Shown here in pieces: positions 27,404-37,963 of a stretch of DNA of 64,000 nucleotides. The DNA is from Thermomonas sp. GTDB lineage: Bacteria; Pseudomonadota; Gammaproteobacteria; Xanthomonadales; Xanthomonadaceae. The position numbers and the translations under genes were made by a program. Location of the stretch: assembly GCF_023953935.1 (NCBI RefSeq), contig NZ_JAMLIW010000004.1, positions 1-64,000 on the forward strand, read 5' to 3'. Each line of letters starts with the position of its first letter. Position 1 is the stretch's first letter. Under the pieces are notes generated by a model, which saw only the letters and a program-made list of their open reading frames with translations, did not search any database and was not told the origin of the DNA.

Positions 27404-27739
27404 ATGAACACCGAGGTGGAGGGCGCGTCGGCGCAGTCGACGCGGATGCGTCAGGCCGTGGCGGATGCGGTGGCGGTGGGCCCGCGGTTTTTGCGCGGCG
27501 AAGTGGATGCCGACCACATGGCCAAGGCCATGGTGGCGGCCGTGCAGGGCTATCTGGCCAAGGAACAGGCGCTGGGCAGCGATGGGCGGCCGCAGGATCG
27601 TCAGAGCGCGGCGCTGTTCCCGGTGCTGGGGGAGCTGATGGCCTGCGGCTCGGGCTATCTGGCCGGTCGCTGCGACGGTGCCTGCGTGGCGCGGACGATG
27701 ACCGAAATGGTGCGGGAATTCGGCGACAAGGCCGGTTGA
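27404..27739 (+). CDS. conserved small protein of unknown function
   Basis: A 111-residue soluble, alpha-helical protein beginning MNTEVEGASAQSTRMRQAV with a central DADHMAKAMVAAVQGYLAKE helix and two cysteines (LMACGSGYLAGRCDGAC). I do not recognise the family. The ATG at 27404 has a GAGG-like site 8 bp upstream. It stands alone between the divergent peptidase gene and pssA, with about 100 bp to pssA. Codon use matches the neighbours, so it is likely a real gene. Confidence 0.6.
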   Translation: MNTEVEGASAQSTRMRQAVADAVAVGPRFLRGEVDADHMAKAMVAAVQGYLAKEQALGSDGRPQDRQSAALFPVLGELMACGSGYLAGRCDGACVARTMTEMVREFGDKAG

Positions 27740-27838
27740 TGTCTCTTGCCGTCGGCTGGCCGGGCTTGGGTCGCCGCGTCGATCGGCGCCGGTTCAACCC
27801 GTTGGAACGCAGGGCGAGCGTTGCCTTACACTGCCAAC

Positions 27839-28624
27839 ATGGATGACAACGAGCTCCAGCAAGATGTCCCCCGGCGCAGTCGCGGCATTTATCTGCTGCC
27901 GAATTTGTTCACCACGGGCGGGTTGTTCGGCGGTTTCTTCGCCATCATCGCCGCGTCCCAGGGCCGTTTCGAGGCCGCCTGCGTGGCGATCTTCATCGCC
28001 GCCGTGCTCGATGGCCTGGACGGGCGGGTCGCGCGGTTGACCAATACGCAAAGCGAGTTCGGCGTGCAGTATGACTCGCTGGCCGATCTGATCAGCTTCG
28101 GCATGGCGCCGGCCATGGTGATGTACTACTGGGCGCTGCTGGCGCTGCGCGGCGATGGCACCACCCTTGGCAAGATCGGCTGGCTGGCGGCGTTCCTGTA
28201 CGCGGCCTGTGCGGCGCTGCGGCTGGCGCGCTTCAACTCCCAGGTCGGGATCGTGGACAAGCGCTGGTTCATCGGCCTGGCCAGCCCGGCCGCGGCCGGA
28301 CTGATGGCGAGCTTCGTATGGACCTGTGAACGCGGCGGCTGGGATGGCGGCGAGCTGCGATTCGTGGCGCTGGGGCTGACCATCATCGCCGGCCTGCTGA
28401 TGGTCAGCCGGATTCGCTACACCAGTTTCAAGGGCAGCGGCAAAGGGCCCAAGTCCGACCGCGTGCCCTTCATCGTGCTGCCGCTGGTGCTGGGGCTGTT
28501 GATTGCCCTGTGGGTCGTGCCGGCGGAAACCCTGCTCGTCGCCAGCGTGCTGTATGCGTTGTCGGGGCCGTTGCAGGGCCTGTGGCGGCGACGCAAGCCG
28601 GGCGGCCCGGACCCGGCGGCGTGA
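27839..28624 (+). CDS. pssA: CDP-diacylglycerol--serine O-phosphatidyltransferase
   Basis: A 261-residue integral membrane CDP-alcohol phosphatidyltransferase that makes phosphatidylserine, the precursor of phosphatidylethanolamine. The catalytic motif D-G-x2-A-R-x8-G-x3-D-x3-D is present in two short stretches, DGLDGRVARL and GVQYDSLADL. About eight hydrophobic helices are visible, starting with LPNLFTTGGLFGGFFAIIAA. This is the membrane-embedded type of PssA, not the E. coli peripheral type. The ATG at 27839 was chosen because the conserved region begins soon after it. The stop overlaps the GTG start of the next gene, so pssA, the holD-like gene and rimI form one operon. Confidence 0.93.
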   Translation: MDDNELQQDVPRRSRGIYLLPNLFTTGGLFGGFFAIIAASQGRFEAACVAIFIAAVLDGLDGRVARLTNTQSEFGVQYDSLADLISFGMAPAMVMYYWALLALRGDGTTLGKIGWLAAFLYAACAALRLARFNSQVGIVDKRWFIGLASPAAAGLMASFVWTCERGGWDGGELRFVALGLTIIAGLLMVSRIRYTSFKGSGKGPKSDRVPFIVLPLVLGLLIALWVVPAETLLVASVLYALSGPLQGLWRRRKPGGPDPAA

Positions 28625-28872
28625 ACCTCGATCCGCTGCAGCGGGTGGTGCTGGCTGAACTGGGCCTGGTGGCCTATCGCCGGGCCGTTGTCGGGCCGGC
28701 GGCGGGTCTGCCGCCGGAATTGCTGGGACAACTGGCGCGGGCGGCGGGCCTGTCCGCGGACCGTCTGCTGGAGCATCCGCAGCTGCTGGCGCAGGCCACG
28801 CGAATGGGCCGCGATCCGCGCGCGCGCCGCGCCCTGTGGACGCAGCTGCGCGCGCTGCGCAAAGGTGCGTGA
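28621..28872 (+). CDS. holD: short DNA polymerase III psi subunit-like protein (HolD candidate)
   Basis: An 83-residue protein with a GTG start overlapping the pssA stop (GTGA) and its stop overlapping the rimI start (TGATG). In E. coli holD lies directly upstream of rimI. Although shorter than the 137-residue E. coli psi, both ends resemble it: the N-terminus LQRVVLAELGLVAY corresponds to the chi-binding LQQLGITQW segment, and the C-terminus DPRARRALWTQLRAL to NPTARAALWQQI. The middle of E. coli psi is largely missing. Function (clamp-loader/SSB bridging) is inferred from synteny and these short matches, so the assignment is tentative. Confidence 0.6.
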   Translation: MNLDPLQRVVLAELGLVAYRRAVVGPAAGLPPELLGQLARAAGLSADRLLEHPQLLAQATRMGRDPRARRALWTQLRALRKGA

Positions 28873-29357
28873 TGAACGCCAAGCCGGCGGAGGCGGCGGA
28901 GCCGGGGCGGCGATCCAGCCTGCGGCCGATGCGCGAATTCGACCTGGATGCGGTGATGGCGATCGAGCTGCGCGCCTATCCCTTCCCGTGGACCCGCGGC
29001 ATCTTCCGCGACTGCCTGCGCGCCGGCTATTCGATGTGGGTGCACGAACGCGGCGGCGCCTTGCTGGGCTATGGCGTGCTCAGCGTGGCGGCGGGCGAGG
29101 CGCATGTCCTGAACCTGTGCACGGCGATTGGCCACGAAGGCGAGGGCCTGGGGCTGCACATGCTGCAGGCGTTGCTGAAGATCGCACGCGGGCAGCGCGC
29201 GCAGCGGGTGTTCCTCGAGGTGCGTCCCTCCAACCCGCGCGCGATCGACCTGTACCAACGGGTCGGATTCAATGAAATCGGCCGGCGCCCGCGCTATTAC
29301 CCGGCCACCGGCGGGCGCGAGGATGCCATCGTGATGGCGATGGAACTGCTGGACTGA
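28872..29357 (+). CDS. rimI: ribosomal-protein-alanine N-acetyltransferase
   Basis: A 161-residue GNAT acetyltransferase that acetylates the N-terminal alanine of ribosomal protein S18. The core GNAT motifs are present: the beta4 strand EAHVLNLCTAI, the acetyl-CoA loop GHEGEGLGLHML (Q/RxxGxG/A-like) and the C-terminal NPRAIDLYQRVGF with the catalytic Tyr. PFPWTRGIFRDCL is also typical of RimI. The ATG at 28872 overlaps the preceding stop (TGATG), indicating translational coupling. Confidence 0.9.
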   Translation: MNAKPAEAAEPGRRSSLRPMREFDLDAVMAIELRAYPFPWTRGIFRDCLRAGYSMWVHERGGALLGYGVLSVAAGEAHVLNLCTAIGHEGEGLGLHMLQALLKIARGQRAQRVFLEVRPSNPRAIDLYQRVGFNEIGRRPRYYPATGGREDAIVMAMELLD

Positions 29358-29452
29358 GCCGGTATCCGCGACCGGCAGGGTCGGAGAATCGCGCGCGTCA
29401 CCGGCCTTCCCGCGATCCGGCGCTGGCGGCGAACCCGCCGTAAAATACCGGC

Positions 29453-29809
29453 ATGGAAATCTTCAAGGCGTTCACCTTCGAGGCCGCGCACCGGCTGCCG
29501 AATGTGCCCGATGGGCACAAGTGCGCGCGCCTGCACGGGCATTCGTTCCGGGTCGAGCTGCACGTCGCCGGCGAACCCGACCCGCACACCGGCTGGGTGA
29601 TGGATTTTGCCGATCTCGGCCGCGCCTTCCAGCCGCTGCTCGAGTGCCTCGACCATCACTATCTCAACGACATCCCGGGGCTGGAAAACCCGACCAGCGA
29701 GCGGCTGGCGCAGTGGATCTGGACGCAGATGCGGCCGGTCCTGCCGCAGCTGGCCGAGGTCGTGGTGCGTGAAACCTGCACCTCGGGCTGCCGCTATCGG
29801 GGCGAATGA
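29453..29809 (+). CDS. queD: 6-carboxy-5,6,7,8-tetrahydropterin synthase
   Basis: A 118-residue QueD/PTPS-family enzyme that converts dihydroneopterin triphosphate to 6-carboxytetrahydropterin in queuosine biosynthesis. It has the catalytic cysteine in [11 protein letters not shown], zinc-binding histidines (AAHRL, HGHSF) and the conserved GWVMDFADL and LDHHYLND. The length is typical. The ATG at 29453 aligns with the family start [13 protein letters not shown]. It lies about 95 bp after rimI; I see no recognisable preQ1 riboswitch in that gap. Confidence 0.93.
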   Translation: MEIFKAFTFEAAHRLPNVPDGHKCARLHGHSFRVELHVAGEPDPHTGWVMDFADLGRAFQPLLECLDHHYLNDIPGLENPTSERLAQWIWTQMRPVLPQLAEVVVRETCTSGCRYRGE

Positions 29810-29823
29810 GACAGCAGGCATAG

Positions 29824-29852
29824 TTGACTATCGTTCGCATTTGCGATTGAAT
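29824..29852 (+). promoter_or_regulatory. predicted promoter with overlapping Fur-box-like site for bfd
   Basis: TTGACT (29824-29829) and TTGAAT (29847-29852) with a 17-bp spacer form a reasonable sigma-70 promoter; transcription would start near 29859, 25 bp before bfd. Bases from 29825 on match the Fur consensus TGATAATCATTATCATT at about 12 of 17 positions and cover the spacer, where repressor binding would block polymerase. Iron repression of bfd is known in other bacteria. The site here is a prediction. Confidence 0.45.
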
Positions 29853-29883
29853 CGCAGCCTCTGGAAGATCTTCCGGGTGTGCG

Positions 29884-30102
29884 ATGTACGTCTGCATTTG
29901 CAATGGAATCACCGATCGGGTAATTCGCGAGGCCGCCGAAGCGGGCTGTCAGAGCGTGGCCGAGATGACCATGCGCACCGGCGCCGGGTCCTGCTGCGGG
30001 TCCTGCCTGGGGCTGGTCGGTGAGATCATCGCGGAGGTGAAAGCGCGCAAGGCGCTGGACCTGCCGGTCCTGACTGAGCTTGAGCTGGCGAACGCGGCCT
30101 GA
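29884..30102 (+). CDS. bfd: bacterioferritin-associated ferredoxin
   Basis: A 72-residue [2Fe-2S] ferredoxin of the BFD family that reduces ferric iron in bacterioferritin so it can be mobilised. Four cysteines are arranged as expected: MYVCICNGIT near the start and GSCCGSCLG around residues 36-42. The C-terminal ~20 residues are a less conserved tail. The start follows directly from the family N-terminus. bfr lies 112 bp downstream in the same direction, so the pair is functionally linked and possibly cotranscribed. A promoter with a Fur-like box lies upstream. Confidence 0.93.
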   Translation: MYVCICNGITDRVIREAAEAGCQSVAEMTMRTGAGSCCGSCLGLVGEIIAEVKARKALDLPVLTELELANAA

Positions 30103-30214
30103 ACCGGGCCGGTCGCGCCGCGCGCGCGGCGACGGAAAGCGCGGACGATTCGCGTTCTGCCCGAGCCTTGCCCGGGCGCGCTAAAGTGAGCCCAATTCCG
30201 CACGGAGCGCAGCC

Positions 30215-30688
30215 ATGAAAGGCGACGACAAGGTCATCGGTTATCTCAACAAGGCGCTCTACAACGAGCTCACCTCGATCAACCAGTATTTCCTGCATGC
30301 CAAGATGCTGAAGAACTGGGGCCTGCACGCGCTGGCCGCGCACGAGCAGCACGAGTCGATCGACGAGATGAAGCACGCCGACCTGCTGGCCGATCGGATC
30401 CTGTTCCTCGAAGGACTGCCCAACTTCCAGGCGCTGGGCAAGCTGCGGATCGGGGAAACGCCGACCGAGATGTTCCGCTGCGATCTGGCGCTGGAGATGG
30501 AGGCGGTGCCGGTCCTGCGCGAGGCCATTGCCTGGTGCGAGTCGATCGGTGACATCGGCAGCCGCAAGGTGTTTGCCGATATCCTGTATTCCGAAGAAGA
30601 GCACATCGACTGGCTGGAAACCCAGCTGGACCTGATCGCGCGCGTGGGCGAACAGAACTACCTCGCCCAGTCGATGGAAGCGTCCTGA
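30215..30688 (+). CDS. bfr: bacterioferritin
   Basis: A 157-residue haem-containing ferritin that forms a 24-mer and stores iron as ferric mineral. The ferroxidase ligands are all present at canonical positions (Glu18, Glu51, His54, Glu94, Glu127, His130), as is the haem ligand Met52 in IDEMKHAD. It should therefore be a fully active haem-type subunit. The ribosome-binding site is GGAG about 9 bp upstream of the ATG at 30215. It converges with the histidine kinase gene, whose stop is 57 bp away. Confidence 0.97.
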   Translation: MKGDDKVIGYLNKALYNELTSINQYFLHAKMLKNWGLHALAAHEQHESIDEMKHADLLADRILFLEGLPNFQALGKLRIGETPTEMFRCDLALEMEAVPVLREAIAWCESIGDIGSRKVFADILYSEEEHIDWLETQLDLIARVGEQNYLAQSMEAS

Positions 30689-30745
30689 GCGTTCACGTCG
30701 CCTGCCCGCCTGGCGCGCCATGGCGCCGGGTCGGCCGGCGCCGCC

Positions 30746-33021
<2,276 letters not shown>

Positions 33022-33025
<4 letters not shown>

Positions 33026-34737
33026 AGGGTTGCGCTCCGGAAGTCGAAATCGAGGGTCTGTTCGGGCCGATGGACCAGGTTGCCCTGGATGAAGTCGATT
33101 CCACCGATCCACAGCGCGGCCGCGGCCTGCGGGTCCTCGACGTTCTGGGCGATGACCTGCAAGCCCTGGCGGTGCGCGTACTGGATGGCCTCGCGCATCT
33201 CGTCATGCAGGGTCTGCGGCAGCGGCAGTTGGGCGAAATCGGCCGCCAGGCGCAGGTAGCCGAGCGGCAGCTGGTCCAGCAACTGCGCGGCGTCCAGCGT
33301 ATGCCGATACTGGCTGAGGGCAAACTGGACGCCGGAGGGCACCATGACCCGGCAGAACTCGCGCAGCAGGACCGAGTGGACCTGGGCTTCCTCCAGGCGC
33401 AAATCGATGATCAGCGATTGGCCTTCGATGTTGGCGGCCCCGATGGCCTGCTGCAGCCAGTCGGCGTAACCGTCCTGCGCGAGCGTGCGCGGTGACTGCG
33501 AAACCACCAGCTGGACCGGGCGCGATGCCCGATTGCGATCGCGCAGCAGGTCGAGCGCGTGCTGCATCACCCAGCGGTCGACCTGCGGCAGCAGCCCGGC
33601 GGACTGGGCGATGTCGAGGAACTCCGCGGCCCGGCGCACGCTGCCGTCCGGCCCGCGCATCCGCACCAGGACCTGGTAGCGCGCTTCATCACCGCCGGCC
33701 ACCGCGACCACCGGCTGGAACACGAGGTAAAGCGTTTCCCCGTCGGGGGCCAGAGCCGCGCGCAGCTCGTCGACGATCTCGTTGGCGGCGAGGCGGTCAG
33801 GCGGAACATAGCGGGCGAATCCCACCGGCGCGCCTCGCGCCTCGCGCAGCGCATCGTCCACCGCGGCCAGCACATCGCCCGAGTCCTTGAAGCCGTGCTC
33901 GAAGGTGGTGTAGCCGATGGTGCAGCGCAGCCGCAGGGCGGTGTCGTCAACCTTGAAATCGGTGCGGCCGATGCCGTCGCGCAGCTGCCGCGCATAAGCC
34001 TCCAGCCAGCCGGCGTCGCGCCCGCTGACGACCACGAGGAAGGCGTTGTCGCTCAGCCGCGCCGCGGATTCGCTGGCGGTCAGTTCTTTCAGCTTGCGGC
34101 CCGCCGCATTGATCAGGTCCTCGAATTCGGCGTAGCCGAAACGGTCATGCAGCGCGGTGGCATTGCCCATCTCGATCATCAGGGCGCCACCCGCTACGCC
34201 CGAAGTGGCCTTTTCCAGCAGCAGATCCATCAGCGCGGGCCGCGTGAGCAGCCCGGTGATGGGGTGCAGGATCGGTTCGACGGCCGTCTGCCTGACTTGG
34301 CCGATCGCGCGCGCGCGCCGGATCCGGCTTTGCACCGACACCACCAGATGCCGCGGCCGGACCGGCTTGACGATGTAATCGTCGCCGCCGTGCTCGAGTG
34401 CGTCCAGTTCGCTGTCCGGATTCTGGTCGCCGGTCAGGAACACCACGGGGATGTTCTGGAACAGCGGATGTTGGCGAATCTGTTCGGTCAGCGAGGTGCC
34501 GCTGATGCCGGGCATGTGCAAATCCATCAGCACCAGATCCGGCGCGAAGCGCTCCAGCGTGGCCATCATCTGCTCGGGGATGGCGACCACCTCGGCCTCC
34601 ATGCCGGCGCCGCGCAGGATGGCTTCGGCGAACAGGGCCTGGCTGCGGTCGTCTTCGACGATCAGCACTCGGAAGCGATCGGCGCCAGCCGGTTCCGGCT
34701 GTTCCGATCGGGTCGCTTCGTTGGGCGCGTCGTTCAT
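33022..34737 (-). CDS. response regulator with degenerate GGDEF and EAL domains (REC-GGDEF-EAL)
   Basis: A 571-residue protein with an intact N-terminal receiver (VLIVEDD; phospho-acceptor Asp near 72 in [10 protein letters not shown]; Lys in IVKPVRP), followed by GGDEF-like and EAL-like domains. Both output domains have lost their catalytic signatures. The GGDEF loop reads [12 protein letters not shown] and the EAL motif reads YQVLVRM (Glu replaced by Gln). The later DDFG and LKID-type EAL motifs are replaced by LSQYRH and LRLAADF. It is therefore unlikely to make or degrade c-di-GMP. It could act as a phosphorylation-controlled adaptor or binding protein, in the manner of FimX-type degenerate proteins (inference). 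It is coupled to the hybrid kinase gene downstream. Confidence 0.88.
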
Positions 34738-34930
34738 CCTTGCCTCCTGAGGCCGGGCGTGGTCGCAGCCGGAGACAGGCCTGCGGCAAACGACAGCCGG
34801 CGGTTGGCGGGTTCCCCTGACCCGTCATGAGGGATTCTGCCGCAAAACGCGGGCGATAGGGCCCCGGTTTCGCCGAATTCGTGACCGCGTGCGCTTGACG
34901 CCGGGCCCGCGGGGGTGCGATATCCGGAGC

Positions 34931-35677
34931 ATGACGGATCCTGCGGCGACCACCGCTCGAAAAACGGGCCATCCGCGCCTTGCCATCGTTGTGCTGGTGG
35001 CCGGGGCGCTGCTGCTCGGGCTGTGGGGCGCATGGCGCAGTTTCGGCCCGATCCCGCCGAATGCGCGTGAACGGCTGGAGAGCCAGGCCCGGAAAATCGA
35101 AATGCTGGAGCAGCAGAACATCACGCTGGCGCGCTCCGACCAGATCAGCCGCACGGCGAATCAGGATCTGCAGGGCACCCTGGCCGATCGGGACGAGGAA
35201 ATCGCCGGCCTGCGCACCGACATCGCCTTCTACGAACGCTTCGTCGGCGCGGCCGGACAGCGGCACGGGCTGAGCGTGCACGACCTGCAGCTCAAGCGCC
35301 AGGGCGGCCCAGGGGTCTGGCACTTCGTGGCCACGCTCACCCAGAACATCAACCGTGATGCGATCAACAGCGGCCGTCTCACCCTGGCCCTGGAAGCCAG
35401 CACCGACGGACGCATGCGCACCCTCGATTGGAACACCCTGCGCCAGCAGCCCAGCGCCGCCGGCGTGGACTACGCGTTCAAGTATTTCCAGCAGGTCGAA
35501 GGCGACATCGTGCTGCCGGAAGGCACCATGCCGGTGCGGGTGAGCGTGCATCTGCGTCCCAAGTCCGGGGCCGCGGTCGAGCAGTCGTTTGCCTGGGCGG
35601 TGGCCACGGGCGGAGCCGACGCGCCGCGTGCCGCGGCCACTACAGTCGAATCGGGCAGGCAAAAAGGCGGCGGTTGA
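34931..35677 (+). CDS. membrane-anchored coiled-coil protein (DUF6776-like)
   Basis: A 248-residue protein with one N-terminal transmembrane helix ([19 protein letters not shown]), a heptad-rich segment (about 50-100, [19 protein letters not shown]) and a beta-rich C-terminal domain containing [16 protein letters not shown] and [16 protein letters not shown] recognise it only as a conserved uncharacterised family in this group of bacteria. Topology predicts a periplasmic C-terminus. The ATG at 34931 gives the helix a short cytoplasmic tail. It is followed closely by erpA, and the gap upstream (34738-34930) holds the divergent promoters for it and the response-regulator operon. Confidence 0.75.
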   Translation: MTDPAATTARKTGHPRLAIVVLVAGALLLGLWGAWRSFGPIPPNARERLESQARKIEMLEQQNITLARSDQISRTANQDLQGTLADRDEEIAGLRTDIAFYERFVGAAGQRHGLSVHDLQLKRQGGPGVWHFVATLTQNINRDAINSGRLTLALEASTDGRMRTLDWNTLRQQPSAAGVDYAFKYFQQVEGDIVLPEGTMPVRVSVHLRPKSGAAVEQSFAWAVATGGADAPRAAATTVESGRQKGGG

Positions 35678-35708
35678 AACGCGGCCCGCAACGCGCGATC
35701 CTGCGCGG

Positions 35709-36077
35709 GTGGATACAACTGCCCTGGATTTCGTCCGTTCGGTGATGCCGGCGGCGCCGATGGTTTTCACCCCCGCGGCCGCGGCCAAGGTGCATGAGTT
35801 GCTGGCGGACGAGGGTGACGCCGACCTCAAGCTGCGCGCCTGGATCCAGGGTGGCGGCTGCACCGGCTTCCAGTACGGGTTCGAGTTCGACGATGGCCAG
35901 AACGACGATGACGTGGCCATCATCACCGACGGCGCCACCCTGCTGGTTGATCCGCTCAGCCTGCAATATCTCGCCGGCGCCGCGGTCGATTACGTCGAAT
36001 CGCTGACCGGCGCGCAGTTCGTGATCCGCAACCCGAACGCGAAGACCACCTGCGGCTGCGGCAGCATCGAAGACTGA
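35709..36077 (+). CDS. erpA: iron-sulfur cluster insertion protein ErpA (A-type carrier)
   Basis: A 122-residue A-type Fe-S carrier that passes clusters to target proteins such as the isoprenoid enzymes IspG/IspH. The three cluster-binding cysteines are present ([11 protein letters not shown] and the C-terminal [10 protein letters not shown]). [19 protein letters not shown] and [11 protein letters not shown] are family-typical. I chose the GTG at 35709 (VDTTALDF) because relatives in this family begin MDT-like; an ATG at 35745 would give 110 residues and cannot be excluded. nudC starts 5 bp after the stop. Confidence 0.9.
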   Translation: MDTTALDFVRSVMPAAPMVFTPAAAAKVHELLADEGDADLKLRAWIQGGGCTGFQYGFEFDDGQNDDDVAIITDGATLLVDPLSLQYLAGAAVDYVESLTGAQFVIRNPNAKTTCGCGSIED

Positions 36078-36082
36078 ACGGC

Positions 36083-37000
36083 ATGCGCGATCCTGCGACC
36101 TCGCCGTTTGCCTTCGTCGACGGCGCGCTGGACCGGGCCGACGCTCTGCGCGATGACCCGGATGGGCTGACGGCGCTGTGGCCGGCAGCGGGGATCATCG
36201 CGCTGGATGGCCAGGGCCGTGCCCTGGTCGATGCCGACGCCGGGCTGGCGGAATTCGCGCCTGCCGCGATTGCGGGTGACCCGCTGACGCACACGTTTCT
36301 GGGGCTGCGGGAGGGACGCGCATGGTTCCTGGTCGAGGCCGCCGAGGCGGGCCTGGACGCATCCGGCCGAATCGACCTGCGCAGCGCCGCCGCGCAGTGG
36401 CCACGCTGGCAGGCGACCTTGTTCGCGCAGGCGCGCGCGCTCCAGCACTGGCACCGCCAGCACCGGTTCTGCGGCGCCTGCGGCGGCGCGCTGCGCTACG
36501 TCCGCGCCGGTTGGCTGGGGCGCTGCGATGCCTGCGCCAGCGAGCACTACCCGCGCACCGATCAGGCCATCATCGTGGCGGTCAGCGACGGTGCGCGGCT
36601 GCTGCTGGGGCGGCAGGCCAGCTGGCCGCAGCGGCGCTGGTCGGTGATTGCGGGCTTCGTCGAGCCGGGGGAAACGCTGGAGCAGACCGTCGCCCGCGAG
36701 GTGATGGAGGAAACCGGGATCCGCGTCGATCCGCGCAGCGCCCGTTATCTGGCCTCGCAGCCGTGGCCGTTTCCGAGCGCGCTGATGCTGGGCTTCATCG
36801 CGGCCGCAGCGCCGGACGTGCCGCGGGTGGGCGACGAGCTGGAGGCGGCGCGCTGGTTCAGCGTCGAGCAGGTGCGCGAAGGATTGGCTCGCGACTGGAG
36901 CGCAGCCGAGCGTGAAGGCGAGGGGATTGTTTTGCCGGCGCCGCTGTCGATTGCACGCCATGTGATCCAGGCGTGGCTGGATGGCCAGCCGGCGGGATGA
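36083..37000 (+). CDS. nudC: NAD(+) diphosphatase NudC (also NAD-decapping type)
   Basis: A 305-residue Nudix hydrolase that cleaves NAD(H) and can remove NAD caps from RNA in E. coli. It has the NudC zinc ribbon (FCGACGG and RCDACASEHYPR), the Nudix box (GFVEPGETLEQTVAREVMEE, then TGI) and the NudC-specific SQPWPFPSALM motif, which separates it from other Nudix enzymes. The start lies 5 bp after erpA, implying cotranscription. Confidence 0.94.
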   Translation: MRDPATSPFAFVDGALDRADALRDDPDGLTALWPAAGIIALDGQGRALVDADAGLAEFAPAAIAGDPLTHTFLGLREGRAWFLVEAAEAGLDASGRIDLRSAAAQWPRWQATLFAQARALQHWHRQHRFCGACGGALRYVRAGWLGRCDACASEHYPRTDQAIIVAVSDGARLLLGRQASWPQRRWSVIAGFVEPGETLEQTVAREVMEETGIRVDPRSARYLASQPWPFPSALMLGFIAAAAPDVPRVGDELEAARWFSVEQVREGLARDWSAAEREGEGIVLPAPLSIARHVIQAWLDGQPAG

Positions 37001-37015
37001 TCGTACCGGCGGCGC

Positions 37016-37522
37016 TCAGCCCGGTGCCAGCAGGGTGAACGGTGCCCACGGCAGGTTGCGCAGGAAAGCAAACCCCAGCAGCAGGACCAGCCACAGCTTG
37101 GGTGCCGCCAATGCGTTGCGCAGCGGCAGCAACCGCTGCGGCAGCAGGCCGGCGCCGTGCAGCACCAGCACCGCCAGCGGCAGCAGCGAGAGCACCAGCA
37201 GCGGGTTCATCGCCATCGCCCCGGCCAGATCCAGCTGCGTCAGCGCGTGCAGGCAGCGGGTGCTGCCGCAGCCGGGGCAGTACAGCCCGGTCAGCGCCTG
37301 CAGCGGGCAGGGCGGCAGCGGATTGCCGACGACGTTGGGGTCGATCCGGCGCAGCACGCCGAAGGCAGCTGCGCCCAGCACCGTCACCGCTGCCAGCGTG
37401 CCATAGCGGCGCCATTCGCGTCGCCAGAGCGCGCCGCCGCGCAACCGGGCGAACCCGCGCGCGTCCGCGACGCGCCTGACTGGTACTCGCCGCGGCACGT
37501 CATTGCAGCCCGCTAAGGCCAC
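37016..37522 (-). CDS. DUF2752 membrane protein
   Basis: A protein of up to 168 residues with the DUF2752 signature (CPLQALTGLYCPGCGSTRC, a short cysteine-rich loop) between hydrophobic helices (TLAAVTVLGAAAFGVL, NPLLVLSLLPLAVLVLHG, KLWLVLLLGFAFL). Its function is not known. The start is uncertain: a GTG at 37522 overlaps the end of the upstream gene, and a GTG at 37498 lies one base after that gene's stop. Neither has a strong ribosome-binding site, so translation is probably coupled to the dispanin-like gene upstream. Confidence 0.85.
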   Translation of the reverse strand: MALAGCNDVPRRVPVRRVADARGFARLRGGALWRREWRRYGTLAAVTVLGAAAFGVLRRIDPNVVGNPLPPCPLQALTGLYCPGCGSTRCLHALTQLDLAGAMAMNPLLVLSLLPLAVLVLHGAGLLPQRLLPLRNALAAPKLWLVLLLGFAFLRNLPWAPFTLLAPG

Positions 37523-37772
37523 CTGCGGACATGCCGACCATCACGAAGAAGATCACGTAGAGAACCATCAGGATCACAAAGGCACCGGCGGCCCACATCG
37601 CCCAGGACTTGGCTTTGTCCGCGGCTTCCTGCGCGGCAGCGTAGTTGCCTGCCGCCACCAGCCCATCGACCTTGGCGGCGTAGATGATCGAGACGATGCC
37701 CAGCGGCAGGCAGCAGAACAAGGTGGCGAGAATCGCCCAGATCAGGTTGTTGGAAATCGCGGGACTATTCAT
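37500..37772 (-). CDS. CD225/dispanin family small membrane protein
   Basis: A 90-residue two-helix membrane protein of the CD225 (interferon-induced transmembrane-like) family. Helix 1 is followed by the conserved FCCLPLGIVSIIYAAKV, then a short loop with AAAQEAADKAKSWA, and helix 2 is FVILMVLYVIFFVMVG. The bacterial members are uncharacterised. The ATG at 37772 has a CGGAG ribosome-binding site. It is the first gene of a two-gene unit with the DUF2752 gene. Confidence 0.88.
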   Translation of the reverse strand: MNSPAISNNLIWAILATLFCCLPLGIVSIIYAAKVDGLVAAGNYAAAQEAADKAKSWAMWAAGAFVILMVLYVIFFVMVGMSAGGLSGLQ

Positions 37773-37963
37773 GCGTGGCTCCGGCGGAAAAGTCAGTGTG
37801 GCGTGGTGCCGGCGCGTTCCGCAGGGCCGCGGTCGCGTTCGGACACGATCGAATAGTCGCATGGAATGGGCGGAGTGCGCGGATCGCTCTGCGCGATCGG
37901 CGTTGTCAGCAGGCGAGTCCGCTATCGTGGACGGCAGGACTTCCAGGGTGGCGGAGGCAGGCG

